Shown here: piece by piece, positions 11,201 through 26,200 of the stretch | Layout of the letters: each line of letters opens with the position of its first letter | Position numbering within the stretch: position 1 is the first letter of the stretch | Notes under the pieces: model-generated | Told to the model about the DNA's origin: nothing | The model's input: the letters and a program-made list of their open reading frames with translations, nothing else | Database searches by the model: none | Origin: Arcuatula senhousia | Lineage: Eukaryota > Mollusca > Bivalvia > Mytilida > Mytilidae | NCBI GenBank assembly: GCA_963971305.1 | Contig: OZ020308.1 | Span: forward strand, 21,015,838-21,079,837 | DNA: 64,000 bases | Reading direction: 5' to 3' | Position numbers and translations under genes: made by a program

Positions 11201-14200
11201 TTTAGCTATTAATGGTTCTAAAACATGATTATAACTTAAAAATGTGCACATCGAGCATTAAAAAAAAAACTTTTATCACTGACATGGACTTAAGTTCTAA
11301 ATTATAGTTCTCTTTTGAAGGGTCACCATGTGATGAGGTTGGATGGAACTATAACACACCTGTCAGAGAGAGATCAGAGAATGAAGAAATTCCAGACCGA
11401 TGATAAATACTCTGTCTTTTTACTGACAACTCAGGTTTGTTGTGGTTAAGAATTTAACATGTTAATTAGGCAAATTTTCTGTCTTAACATTATTTTGGAA
11501 GATGATCTCCAGTTTTCTTCACTAGATAAGAAGTAACATATGCATATTCAACTAGAAAGGCAGTCTTTGCAGGCAGGAGGATGCGAGATGATAGATGGTG
11601 CCAAATTGATCACTGCATGTCACTTCTCAACATGTTGCAGTTGACATAAAAACCCTCTATGGTAGAGTATGATTATGGAGGGTTCAAATGGGGGCTATAC
11701 AAAGTCTTAGTTTCACAGGTACACTGGACACTAGTAGGGGAAAAAATGGAATCAACTTCATATACACACTACCGTATAACTGGTAATTTTTGCGGTAATT
11801 TAATTTTTGCGTTATTTCGCGGTTGATCATCGAGCGCAAAAATTAAAACCGCATAAAATTATTAATTTATGTGGCATTACTAAAGTATAATTTCACAGAG
11901 TTGTGAAAATTGTTAATTACCTTAAAAGATTGAAAAAAGCCATGTATGTTTACATAACGGTCATGACGACATCTAATCAGAACAATTAATATTAGCACAC
12001 ACGCGCACTACAATAGGTTCATTAATTAGTGCATTGTGTCATGATTGTTTTGGTACGACAAATGGAAAATTGATCTATAACCCACGCTTATAAATTGATT
12101 TCTTGGTATTTATTATAATGATATTAATAAAGAATAAAGGAGTTGGCTCTTCTTTTTTCTGTAAACAAATCATTCAATAAATAATAAACTTAAATCAGCT
12201 GGTAAGACCATATCATATATACAAGTAGAATCGTAGAATCATAGAGCTTAGCAGTCTACATTTATAGTTATAAAGATAGTTTAATAAAACTATTCAAAAA
12301 CATACACATTAAAGATTTATTGAAGATATAAAACCGCAAAAATTAACATCAGCAAAAATAAAATTTCAGAATTTTCATCCCAATCCGCAAAAATTTCACA
12401 CCGCAAAAATTACCGGTTATACGGTAAGTTACATTGACAACAATCTTTAAAAAAAGTGATATTTTGGAGAATAAAAATGTATGTATTATGAAAACTTTTC
12501 ATGAGATTTTGTAGAAGAATGCATTAACCTTTGAACAAAATGTTTCACTTTTACTTATATTTTTTTCTTTGCAATTCTAAATACATTGAATGACATAACT
12601 TCAAAATAAAACCCAAGAAAAGTATATTTTTTTCTCTATTTTTAGGTTGGAGGAGTTGGGTTGACTTTGACTGCAGCAGATAGAGTGGTCATCTGTAAGT
12701 TTGTTTGGTGAAAAAGGAGTGATCTATGTGTACATAGTATTTCATTAGCTGTTTCTTGAGATAACTTGGTTTAGAATACCACAGTGAAAAAAACTTGAAG
12801 TCAAAAGTTTACTGCTTTAACCCTCAAAATCATATGCATTTACAAATTAATGTCATACTGTATAAGTTTCACATTCTCAACCAGAAAAATGATTTCTCAA
12901 CTGTATATTTTTCAGTTACTATCTGGGAGTGCCAAATCACCTACACATTATGAGATGAGTAAATTTTTTAAGCAAATTGTAATTTATTTTTATGATGAAC
13001 ATTTTGAAGATGATCCTAGTTGGAACCCTGCTACAGATAATCAGGCTGTGGACAGAGCCTTCAGGATAGGGCAGGAGAAAAATGTGGTCATCTACAGACT
13101 GATCACATGTGGTACCGTGGAAGAAAAGATTTACCGCAGGCAAATATTCAAAGACTCCATCACTAGACAGACCACAGGAAATACCAAAAACCCTTACAGG
13201 TGAGGCATAACAGTAGAGCTTTAGGTCAGGCAAAACATTAAATAAAATCTCTCTAGGTGAAATCCTGAATGAACCTAAAGGAATACAAACCTGAGTTTTT
13301 TTGCAATTAAGAGTCCTTTAAAATGATAAAATGGAAAAGAATAACTCAAAATAACTAGACTTTATGAAAAAGTTTTTTAAAAGCACCTAAAAATATGGCG
13401 GGAAATAAATTTTTTCTAGACTTTTCATAGGAAATGCCCTGAAACTTTTTCTTCTGTTTTAACACTGATATGGTAATTTTAATTGTTTAAATTTATTAAA
13501 AGGTGTTTATAAAGACCTTCTCTAACTTATCATGAACAAATTTTCAGAAAACATGTTGGATGCATGATGTCTCCTCCACAACTTTTGTGGGGAGACATTA
13601 TTGTTTTTGTCGTGTCCGTCTGTCTGTCTGTCCGTCACAAAGTTTGTCAGCCCAACTCCTCCAAAACTTCAGAACCAAATTCAAAGAAGCTTGGTATGTA
13701 GGAAGGACACCATATGTGGTTGTGCATGTTATCAGGAAATTTTGATCCTCAAATGTTTGTGGGAGTTATGGCCCTTTGAACTTAGAAAATTGCTGAAAAT
13801 CCTCATTTATCATCTTGTAAGTGCAATTCCTCTGAAACTACTGAACCAAATTCGCCGAAACTTGGTATATAGGAAGGACACTATATGTAGTTTTCGTACT
13901 ACCAGGAAATTTTGATCCTCAAATGCTTGTGGGAGTTATGGCCCTTTGAACTTAGAAAATTGCTGAAAATCCTCATTTATCATCTTGTCAGCACAACTCC
14001 TCTGAAATTTCTGAACCAAATTCAATGAAACTTGGATATATAGGAAGGACACCATATGTAACTATGCATGTTATCAGGAAATTTTGTAGGCAAAAACAAA
14101 CTTCAATTTTTAATGCATTGGAATGGATAAAGGCAGAAAAATGTTCAATTTCTAAGCTTTGTACTCCCTTAAATCCTGCCAGCTCTTTATTTTTAGTCTT

Positions 14201-17200
14201 AAAAGTTTGAACCTGTATGTATAAAATAACTTTGATGGTGGATCAAACTAAATCCTTTATTGTGTGGATTTTTTGTAAATATTTTAGGAATATAATGCTT
14301 AGTTGATATTCTCTCTAATGCAGCAATAACAAATTTGGGTCAACAAGCTTATATGTTAAATAATTTAAAAGTTTTGATTTTTTACAAAATTTGTTTACAT
14401 AAAGATTTTATAGGAAAACTCCACTAAATCAATACAGGTCAATAACGATCATGTAGAATTTGTTAAATAAAAATAGTAATACACATGTTTTTATTTTTTA
14501 AATGTAGGATCACTTATATTCTTTTCTAAGATATTCAAGGAAAACTTAATTTTCCATTCATTTCTATATAAAAATCCAGCCAATTATCTCCCCTTACATA
14601 AGGATTTTGTTTTTAAGAAAAGATTGAATAATTTATTTTTAGATATTAAATATTGTCTTGCTTTTTATAAATCATTCATCTGTTGTAGTCACTAAAAGCA
14701 ATAGATAGGCGTTTGTATCTGAATAAAAAATAAATAGAAAAAAATGTAGTATTATTGAGACTAATATTTTTCATTCACAACCTAAGAAACTTTTGGGGGA
14801 TTTTAAATCTTAAAATGATATAATAAAGAAGTAAGGTTTTACAAGATACATGTTTAAATAAACAGTTTTGAAGAAAATATCTCTCTAAACATTTATCTCT
14901 ATTTTTTATATAATTTCTTTGTTGTATTGAAAATGATATTTAAAGAAATAACAACCCCAAAATGAAAACTACATATTACATGCAAAAACTATTTGTACAA
15001 TGCACAAACTGGATTTTTTTAATAGAATATCTAGTGTAAGTCCCCACTTCACAACAATCTTTTTCAATGAGTAACCAAACTTAATTTGTTGAATAAGATG
15101 TCCATTTAGTCTCAAGCAACTTTGACCCATGAAATACAAAAACTGATTTGTTGAATAAATTGTCCATTTAGTCCCCAGCATCTGAAAGTGCTAATAGTAA
15201 TATCACATCAGCACATTTTAGATAATGGGAATAGTAGGACATAGTCTACAGGTTGATAACCTTTATACAACACACTGGAATGAACAGCTTTAATCCAAGA
15301 ACAGAAATCAGAACGGAAGAATATGTATAAAAGTGGCCACATTCTTTCTGAAGAAGAATATTAATTGATGAAACCATATTGGCCCATAAGGGGCCGACAG
15401 CTAGCCTTGTAAAAAAAGAGTGAATAAAAAGATAAGAGAGAAAAAACAAAATTACAGTTACAGAAGAAAAAAGGCCAAACTTTTCAAATCCAATCTATGG
15501 GAACCCATCTAATTCAAATCAAATAACACATATGTTGATCTGTTACCCGTTCTCCCCAGCATCAACAAGTGCTAGTCGTTAGTATCACACCAGCACATCA
15601 TTGATACAGGGAAGGAAAGATAACTCTTGTCATGATGGGACACAATCCATATAAAGACAGTAAATTTTATTTCGCCCTGTAAGACAACTTTTAAAACTGC
15701 ATAAGACATTATTTCTTTCTGTAGGTGTTTTACAAAACTCCCTGAAGAAAATTAAATGAAAAAAAAAGAAATTAAAGTATTAACCCATAACCTAATAGTT
15801 TGAAACCTAATGCAAGAATTTGAAGAGTAAACTCTTTATATTCCTTAATCAAAATGTCACATTTTATAAGTCCTACTAACCAGATGCCAAACAACAAAAG
15901 AATTCTTTCTTAGAAAGTTTCTTTGTTCATAAAAACATGTATGTACAGGTGGTTAATTTAATCCCTGATAAATAACTCTGATTATCTCCCTTAACAAAGA
16001 GACATGCCACTGGTGGTTTATCTCAATTAAAGCCTATTTGTCAATTATCTTGATCCCCATGTTGGCGGGGAATTTATCTTAATCTTTAATTAGTTTTCTC
16101 AAGTTTTTACTAATTGCTAAAAAACCTAGATGGAATTTCACACATTTTATTGTTCTTTTGAAGTTTAGCCTAGATCAATGTCAAGATAACTAGATCAAAT
16201 AAAGCAGAGTTAATAATATCAAAGAGACAATGGCCTACAGGTGTTAATTCTTACCTTTGTTACACACCTGAGATCAAGGGGGATAACTCTTAGCACTAAC
16301 ATTACAATACAAACATGTCAAAGATCTTGTACAAACTATGACTCTATTATCAGGAAATAAAGACCCCTCAAGCAAGTGTGAATGAAAATGTTATTATGTA
16401 AAGGCATTAAACAGAGTGTTAAGATACCCTTTGAAGTATTTTAATTGATTTGAAGATAAAATTCCAAGAAAATATAATGTTTTGTAGAATTTGGAAATAA
16501 TGAATCTAAAATATTTGAAATGGTTGCTAATGAATAACCTGAACGTGATTAAAAAATTGTAATGATGAAAATAAGTATTAAAATATTCCACTTCATTAAG
16601 ACAAAGAAAAAACCCTTTTTTCTTATTTGAAAATGAAAAGTTTATAATTTTGCAAAAAAAATTTAAATTGAAAATTATTATTTAAAGTACTATTTTCAAA
16701 TCATTTCTACACCATTATGAAAGTATTTTAAAATACCTTATAAGACTTACTTAGAAAAAGCAAAACCCAACTGTTGAAATGCATAGGAAAACAAGATTCA
16801 CTTCAGAAATTTTTTTGTTGAGAGTCTGTCCTTTGACACCTGGCATCAAATTGGTGCAGAGGTTCTTACAACTCAGCATCAAACTTGATGTCAGTACCAA
16901 AAGATAGAACCATAGTAACAGTTACTAAGAAATGAGGTCAGATAAGGTCAAATCCTGTCAGGAAAATTTCTCAGCAGTGTCAGAGCTTAACCAGAAAGAA
17001 ATTTAAAATAGGAAAAAGATATAGAAACAAGTATTCAATGGCTTTTAAACTCCAGATGCAAGAATCCTGCTGTATGTTAAAAAGTGTCCTCAAGTCTCCC
17101 ATGGTGACTGCTGTGAAGTGTCCTCAGGACTCCCCTGGTGTGGCTCAGTCTAATGACCATCCCTCTGGCATCATATTGGTGCAGGAGATAACAAAACCCT

Positions 17201-20200
17201 GTCACACAACATGATACCAGGGATGGCATTAGGATCATAAGTCTCTTATCTAGTGAAGGGGGGAGTTATAGGGAGATGTAAGATAAAAGGAAGTTTGAGG
17301 CTTCAGTTGAAGATAAAAAGTAAAATAAAAAAGTCAAACCAGATACATAGAAATCATATTTAAATCAAAGAAATAAAAAAAGGTACAAAGACAGCCTTAA
17401 AAGTTAGAGTAAGAGATGAAAAAGTTGAAAATTTATTGAAAACAATGAAGAAACTTGTTAAAAGGGAATTGAAAAGTTAAAAAAGGAATAAAATCAACCC
17501 ACAATATAACTTTGGTCTATAATAAAAAGAGAACATGCACAATTTATAACAGAGAAAATTACAAAAGAATATTAGTGCCTTGTTGTCTTGTTCCACACAA
17601 TATCAAGATGACATGTACATTGCGTTCCCCAGCATCAGTAAGTGCTTGTTGTCATGGTTACACATGCACATTACTTATACTGGGAAGTAACTGTACTGTT
17701 AATAAGGTCCACACAGGCAAAACAATGTTACATGGTTGCCTAGCAACATTGAAGGTCAAAGGGTTAGAAATTGTAATAGCTGCTGAGTTAAAAAAGATTA
17801 AGAGAAAATGTTCAAGTATGAGGTATAAAAAATCAGACATTAACAAATTGTAAACATCTGACTGGAAAGGTTAACATTGTGTTGATACAACAGCCAGCCC
17901 TTTCTTTTTAATCACCAAGTCTAGACAAGGAGTTAAATCAATATAATAATTTATAAATACAAGTCTTTGTCACAAAAGTAGTTTTTCCTTTTATTGCATA
18001 ATAATTGAGTCATGTTTCATAGAACTTTTAATCTTCTTAAGATTGTATTGATGTAAGGGAAAATTTTGCTACTTGACTTTTACCTTTATAAAAGTTTTTA
18101 ACATTTTTTGTTTTACATTTAGAAGCATAAACTTTACACAACGTTTATCAAATGGTAATTATCTAAGTTTTTTGTTTTACATATATTTTTTTCATGTTCA
18201 TTGTAACACCCCTTCATGTTCATCTCCCAGATAAAGCCCAAATCATGCTGCCTGGGAGTAAAGCAATAAATAACCTATGTACTAGGTTTTTTTTCAGAAA
18301 ATTATAAAAAAAATGTTTCAAACATTTTAAATGAACATTAATAAGATAATCTTTAAACAAACTAAAAACAAATATTAATTTTGTTACAGTAGATTGCTTA
18401 AAGGTGGTTGCATTAAATTTAAGATATTAAAATTGTAAATGTTTTTAGTTTTAACCCCCAATAATGTGAATATTACTTATAACACCAAAACATAAAAAAA
18501 AAAATTAAAAAACATTATATAAAATAGGTTTTTCACAGGGATGTCCAAAACATAAATCCCTGGTTTTAAAGAAAAAATACAGTAAAAACAATAAAAATTA
18601 AAGGAAAAAATAACAAAAAAACCCATATTTTTTCTTACCCTATAATCTCTGCCCTGTTATCTCCACTGCAGTTTTACATACTGGTAGTGGCTACATGTCT
18701 GGTCACCTGTGACATATGTCAGTCCCCTAGCATGTTAATTAGCAATACCCATGTCACAGTTTGGCAGTGTATTGTCAAACCAATTAGACAACCATTGTGA
18801 AAACAATAGTAAACAAAACATTAATTAGATCAAGAAAGAGATAGATTAATGAATATTTTATTTTATTTTTTAAATATTGATTTTAAATTGATAATATAGT
18901 TGACTTTTAAAATGATTTACATATTTTATACTTTGAAAATATTTATTTTTTTAAATTAAGATTCAATATTTTATACTTTGAAAATATTTATTATTTTTAA
19001 TTAAGTTTCAATATTTTATACTTTGAAAATATTTATTATGTTGAATTTGTTTAGTATTTATGGAAGAATTAAAGAAAAGAAATAAACATGTTTTGAAAGT
19101 CTCAACAATACATAGAACAAAAAAACCTAAAAATTGGAACTTATAAATTTATAAACATTTTCTTTCTAAAAGTGCATATAAACATGATTTTGTTAAAAGC
19201 AGTATACTATATCCACAATAGTGTATCCTATAAAGATTAAGTAGTAAGTTTTCACCAGTTGAAAATATGGAAAAGTTCAAAGTTAAAAATGTAAATAAAA
19301 AACTTTAAAATTCAAAAAGTAAGAACTTACCTAAAATGCTTCTGTCTTCTTGGAATGTTTACTTTCCAACTGACTAATGTCAAAAAACCAACAGCTAAAA
19401 CACCCCTGGGGTGGGCTTTTTGTTATTACATATACTTACATGTCCAAACAACCAAGATGCTTATCTCCTTATCAGAACAATAGATCTTAATAGGTATGGC
19501 CACCCCTGGACAATAGGTGTACAAATTAGCATTATGAAATTACATTCCTAAGCCAGCTACCACATGTCGAGGAATTAAAAAAAGTCTATTAATTGAATTT
19601 GAGTTAATTATTGTAGGTAAATTAAGTAGCCGTCTCTGTAAGAATCATGCAAAACGCAAAAATAGTGGCAGATGCATATTTTTGAAAACTGGTTCTTTTT
19701 ATCGGAATTTGATCTTTATGATGAGAAATGAATGTAAATTAAATTTTAGCCCAATCGGTTCATTAGTTCTCGCTTAATACACAATACAAATTTGGTTACA
19801 TTGTGTATGAAAATAAGTACGGGAAAAAGTCCCGCCATTTATTTTCTTAACAAACCAACCAAAAATATCACTTTAAGTATCCGACTGATATTTTTGTTGA
19901 AATTCAACTAGAATGGCCTTCTTTTTCAGAAAATATCAACAATTTTTACAGACCCTTCCGAACTTTTGAGTAAAGAGGCCAAGAAAATTGGTTGGGTTGT
20001 GTATGAAAAAAGTTCGGGAAATTTTCCCGCCAAAATTTTTAATGTCAATTTGCAGATAGTCTAATGGACCAATTTCACTTAAGTTGATATTTTTCGCTAA
20101 AGTGGTCCAAGATGAATTACTAGCCAACAAAATTGTTAAAACCTAAGATAATAAGTAAATCACCTTTTGCATGATTTTTACTGAGACAGGCTCTTAAGGG

Positions 20201-23200
20201 AAATGCAATTTACTTACTGTGGGAACATGGTGGACAATTACAACTCTGTTAGCATGGGATAGCTTGTTTACAAACAAACCTTCAGAGGCCCAATAAAGGG
20301 ATTTAAATGGTTCAATGGGGTGAAATAAAAAAAAAATGTTCATTTATTTATTTTTAAAAGTTAAATATTAATAAAGGTTTTTAATTTTGTTATTAACTCA
20401 TCTTTTGTATGTGAAATATGTTTTTTTATAAATTAGATTTTCCCTTTAGATGCCTTCAACAATATTAATCCCACCCATTTCTATGAATAGAGTGTCACAT
20501 GTCTTGTAAAATCTTGTCATGTGACAATAAACATGTCAATCTTCAGTACATTGTCATTTGTAAATAAACAATTATTTGCCATGTCTCTTACACAGATGGC
20601 TTGAACAAATATTTTATGTTTTTCCTCTTTATTTTAGGCATGTTTGGTATTATTTTTAAAGGGGGGGGCAGGAAACTTTTGTAACTTTATTAAAAATTTA
20701 TATTTGGTGTTCACTACACCGACTGCTTAGCTTACAGAACTTTATAAACACCTTTAAAAATAGTAGAGAGCTTTAAGTATTTTTTATTACACCTTTTTAA
20801 ATAGCAATGGATTGCCATTATAAGTATATGCATGTATTGCATTTTACATTAAAAGTGCTCCTGTGTGTATGAAAGTATACAAAATTAATCAAGAGAGGTA
20901 TATAGAAATCACCCTGTTTGTTTGTCCCTTTGTCCACAAATTATGTAAGCATGATTCCTCATTATATACTCACGGAGATGTGTATGACAACATTTTTTTC
21001 TCTTGGAGGGGGAGTTCATTGGACATTAAAAAGAATGGTGTTTTTTTCATACATGTATAGAGTTGACATAAAGTACGGGTATACTATTATAAGTTCACTC
21101 CCAGTATTATTAGTAGTGCTCTTAACTTAATATGTATAAAGATAAGTGCAATTCAAAAAACCACCAGTAAAGGTATAGGGACAAGATGTAAAAAAAAAAA
21201 TAATCAAAAGTTAAAACAGTTCTAGATTTAAATTCCACTTTCCTTTCAAAGAATTTAACCAATCCTGGGTGAAATTCATCAGTTTTTGATTGGTGAAGGA
21301 GGGGGGGTTGAGCAAGGATTTCTAACAAAGACATGTAGAGTTTATTTGAATGCCAGATATATTTGAAATATAAAAAAACACAGGATAGTCTCCATGGTCT
21401 TGGTTAAGAGATACAACGACAAAAAAAGGGTTTACCCTTCACTTTAAAAACAGTTGCAATTTTATTGAAACTCAAGTAAATGTCATTGCATTCTGCGAAA
21501 TTAGCACCGGGCTGATTGCCTTTGGCCAGTAAAAATTTTTTCGGGCAAGTGAAATTAGGAGGAAATTTATATTGGTTAAATAAAACATAAACTTAAAAAT
21601 AAAGGATTTGGGCAAGTGATTCTCAAATCCTAATCTCCTTGGCTGATAAATGTATTCTTTGTTTCTTTTTACAATTTTCTGATTTATACAATTATTAAAA
21701 AGGTTTTTTTTTTTCATTTATGAATTTACCTATGCAAAGTTAGTTAAAAAGTAGAAAAAAAAATCATTTTGTTTTTTTTATTTCAAAACAGTGCAAAGGT
21801 ATGGGGATTGCGTAATATATTATACAAAGACTATGTAATTTATTATTCAAACCTGCCACATGCTGACTCGTAAAAAGGGGGAATTAGATTTGTTGTGGTA
21901 ATTATTTCTAATCCTATTAACATAATAAGTATTTTATCTAATTAATGTCATTGTATACACAGGTGATTATCCAGGTATTTTTACCTGGATTATGCCTGGG
22001 TTATGTAATTGAAAAGGCTCCACGACGACTGAGGGGGGAAAGGTCTTAAATAAGCTGTGAAAATATTTCTCAGAATAGGGCCAAGAATTGGACTGTTATT
22101 GATAAATTATATATGTTGTATAGAATAAAACATTGTAGTTTCCCTTATATTTAACATACCTGATGAAATATTTTTTCTTTAAAATAGAATTAGATAATAT
22201 TTATGTTAAAAACTTTTGATGTATTTTTCTTTCTTAATTTTATCTTAAACAGAATTCACACTCTATAAAATTTCTCAGCTTTATGTCCTTTTTGTGATTT
22301 GTCCCTTGCTCACTGAGACACAGACTGTATTCTTTCCTATGCAAATGTATTTATAACCCTTTTGGAAAAAAGATCCTTTTTATCTTGGGGAAAACAATTC
22401 AGAAACATGTCGTTTAATGGTGATGGAATTATGTCCATCTAAGCATAAAAGAAATTGAGTTTAATGCCATAACCTAAAATAATTGAACTTGTTCTATAAG
22501 AAACATGGAAGTACACCATGACATTGTGATTTAGAATTGATCTTCTTACTTTATTGTTGGAGTTATGTCCCTTTGAATGCAAGCACATGAAACTTGAACC
22601 AATTAGTATAAATACCAATCTTGTGATTTCCTGAATTCTGCCATTCTGAATATGATACTATATATGTTGCATACATTGAACTTATACTGCATTTTCATCA
22701 AAATGACACAGCAAAAGTTTTTTTTCCATATATTTCATGTATATAAAATTGAAGAATTGAAAAAAAAAAAAAAATTACATCTTCATTGCAACATTTACAA
22801 ATCTACTATATCCTCAATTGTTTTGACAGTTTTCTCATTATAAGACTCTTATTTGATATTTGGCATTCTAAATAGTATTAAGTTATATTTAACATACACT
22901 TCACAAAATTGACAATTAATTTTTCCACAATCACATCTCTTTTTTTACATATTCAGATATTTTACCAAACAAGAATTAAAAGAACTGTTCCAGCTTGATA
23001 ACCCAAGAGTCTCCTCCACACAGCAACAGCTGGAAGAGATGCACAGCGGGTTCAGGAAGACTGATCAATCACTGGATGCTCATATAGCTTATCTATACTC
23101 TCTAGGTAGTTAATACTAAAATAATTTATGTTGCAATCACAAACAAAAAGTTTGAAGGTATACACTTTACCACAATGCACATGACCTTGGTTTTTCTTAA

Positions 23201-26200
23201 TGAAAATGTGCACAAAACAGATTGAAACTCTGATGTAATGTTCATTAACTGGAGGGTTTGAAAGGTATTCTTGACAAATTATTTTTGTCCTTCAAGAGAA
23301 TAATACTAGTTTAAAATGTTAAAAACTGAGAATACAAGATGACTTTAGACTTACCTTTTTTATTAAGACTTATTTGCATATGTTTCTACTTTCCTTTTAG
23401 ACATATTTGGCATATCTGACCATGACCTCATGTTTGGACAGGTCAAGGACAACAAGAATGACCTTGACATTGATTGTGAAGAGGATTGTGGGAATGATTA
23501 TATACAAGCAAGGGTACATGCTTTATTTTGTTTCAATACAAATCCCTTATTGTTATACTTTGTTATAAAAAAAACATGGACTTTTATAAGCTTGTACATC
23601 TTACCTTCACAGTTTGTGTGCATTTAATGGCCTATCCAATTGTATAATATATTAAACATTAGAAACAGCGAAGAAATTGAAAATATTTTCAAGAAGCCAA
23701 AAATTGCTAGTATGAATCTTACTTGATGATGCCAGGGCCAAAATTTTGCATTTTGACAAAAATTGACTAAGATCTTAACAATGTTAATGTATAATTTCAA
23801 ATTTTTATGCATATACTAAATGGGTCCCTTTGTCAGTCAGTTTGTCTGTCAGTCCCAAATGTTGCAAGATGTGGCATTATGTCTTTTGCACATATTTTTG
23901 TTTTAAAACAATATATAATAAAACAATTCTTAAAATAAAACACATTCATTGCAAGTTTGCACTTGATTGATTAATATGAGAAGTAGAAATTTTCACTAGT
24001 AAAGTCCAATTTATGCATACTGGTTGGGCTGTTAACAATAAAATAGAAAATAATGAGATGTGGAATAAGTGTACACGACACAACCCACAATTAAACGGCA
24101 ATTTAGAAAAACCACAATGGACAACCGCCAGCAGCCTTCAACGAGGCCATTTGGCACTGCTTGCGGTTCTGCAATTGGCCCATGGTCTAAATAAAATGCA
24201 TATAGTTCAAATCCAGCCCTGAAATATTCACAGATAGACCCTTCTTAAACAAGGAACAGAAAACATCAAAAAGATAAGTACAAACGAAAGCGTTATCAAA
24301 GATTCCTGGCTTAAAGTATTAATGAGCACCATCACTTGAAAAATAAAATATCTCATTGCATTATTGTCATAAATTTTGAATATTCTCACGAATAAGACAT
24401 TCACATGCATAAACAATGGTAATATAACTGATTTTTGGCTGGATTTCACAGAGTGAAAAATCCAGGTTATAAAATGGTGTATGTTGAGTCAGGGAAGAAA
24501 TTTGAATACAGTTTTCCCAGCAACTAATAATCACAGCCACTTAATATTTGGTAAACAGCATAAGGGTGGGTCCCTTAATGTAGGAAACAATTTCAGGCCA
24601 GTCACTCACCAACTTCCTGTTTAAAGGCATATTGTCTACCAAAATCACATTTTTTTCGTCCCCAATTTTCTAATGTCATTTTGACCAAAATGTAGTAAAA
24701 GAAAACTTTGCATATCACTTTGTTACCAAATTTGCGTTAAACTTGGTTTATTGCGTTCCAAATTTTTCGAACATGTTGATTGATTATTTGTTAACATTCG
24801 TGGCGACAGATATAATTTTAGTGTAGTTAATGTGGCCATCGATTGGGATCTCGGATGTTTTGTCCTGAAGACTAATATGGTGAAAAAATAAAATAATTCA
24901 ATGTGAACTGTCTAAATCATTTAAATTTATTATATACGAGTCATAAAGATAATTTTCTTTGCTTGGCGACTTTGGCGTTTTTGTCGCCATTTATATTTCC
25001 ACTGGCTAAAGCCTCGAGGTACAGTGTACTGGCCGTGATTTTGAACAAGCAAAGTTTATAAACAAAATTAAAAACAGTGCGCATGCTTAAGGCGGGATGA
25101 ACATGAACATGAATTATTGTAAAGCTTTACATATATTATTTAGTGATTATTGTTTTTCAATATTTAGATCAATTAGGTACCATAGCCGTATTTTTGTTGT
25201 TCATATGTTTAAAATTAGACAAAACAAGTTGATGAACATGAATTATTGTAAAGCTTTACATATACAGTCAAACCTGCCTTAGCAGCCACCTCTATTAAGC
25301 AATCACCTGTCTTATACAGCCATATATTTTTGTCCCTTTCTATGATGAAATCAAAAAAATGAACCTGAATTAAGCAGTCACCTGTCTTAAGTGGCCACTT
25401 TTTTCACGTCCCAAGGGTGACCTCTTAAAACAGGTTTGACTGTATTATTTAGTGATTATTGTTTTTCAATTTTTAGATCAATTAGGTACCATAGCTGTAT
25501 TTTTGTTGTTCATATATTTAAAATTAGACAAAACAAGTTGACTGTTGGCCTTTTTAGCTCACCTGGACCGAAGGTCCATGTGAGCTATTGCCATCACTTG
25601 GCGTCCGTCGTCGTCTGTCTTCGTCGTCTGTCGTCGTCGTCGTCTGTTAACAATTTTTCAAAAATCTTCTTCTCTGAAACTACTGAACAGAATTCAATGA
25701 AACTTGATATGATTGATCCTTAGGGTGTCCTGCACTTGACTTTTGTTTCGATTTTTGATTCGTCAAAAAACTTGGCCGCCGTTACTAAAAATAGACCAGG
25801 GGGGTCAGACTACTGTTTTTGGCTTGTAATTCAAAAAGTATAAGAGATAGATGAAATTTGATGCCACCCTACTGCTTCAGGATCAAAAGTTCTACAAAAG
25901 TCTCCTTTTGGTCGAAGTTGTCAGATGACCCCTTATAGGGGTTACGGCCCCTTAAAGGTGAAAAATCACATTTATTCATGTTTTTGGCGTATAGAATGAA
26001 AACTATTGCAGATAAAGAAAAGCTGTTGCTTGCTTAAATGTTAAGCTCATTTAGCTCTACAAAAGTCTCCATAGGGTCGAAGTTGTCAGATGACCCCTTA
26101 TAGGGATTACAGCCCCTTACAGGCAAAACATAGTGTTTTTGGCCTGTAGAATGAAAACTATTGCAGATAGAGAAAAGCTGTTGCTTGCTTAAATGTTCAG

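Noticed and set aside
12850..13009. 5' extension of the exon 11 open frame with an ATG
   Set aside because: The extension has no similarity to the helicase family, and the acceptor at 13009 gives perfect phase with exon 10.
17512..17853. 113-codon frame in the long ERCC6L intron
   Set aside because: No family match, no splice sites framing it, and an equally long antisense frame overlaps. It is a chance frame.
24190..24220. tRNA B-box-like AGTTCAAATCC
   Set aside because: No A box or acceptor-stem pairing upstream at tRNA distance.
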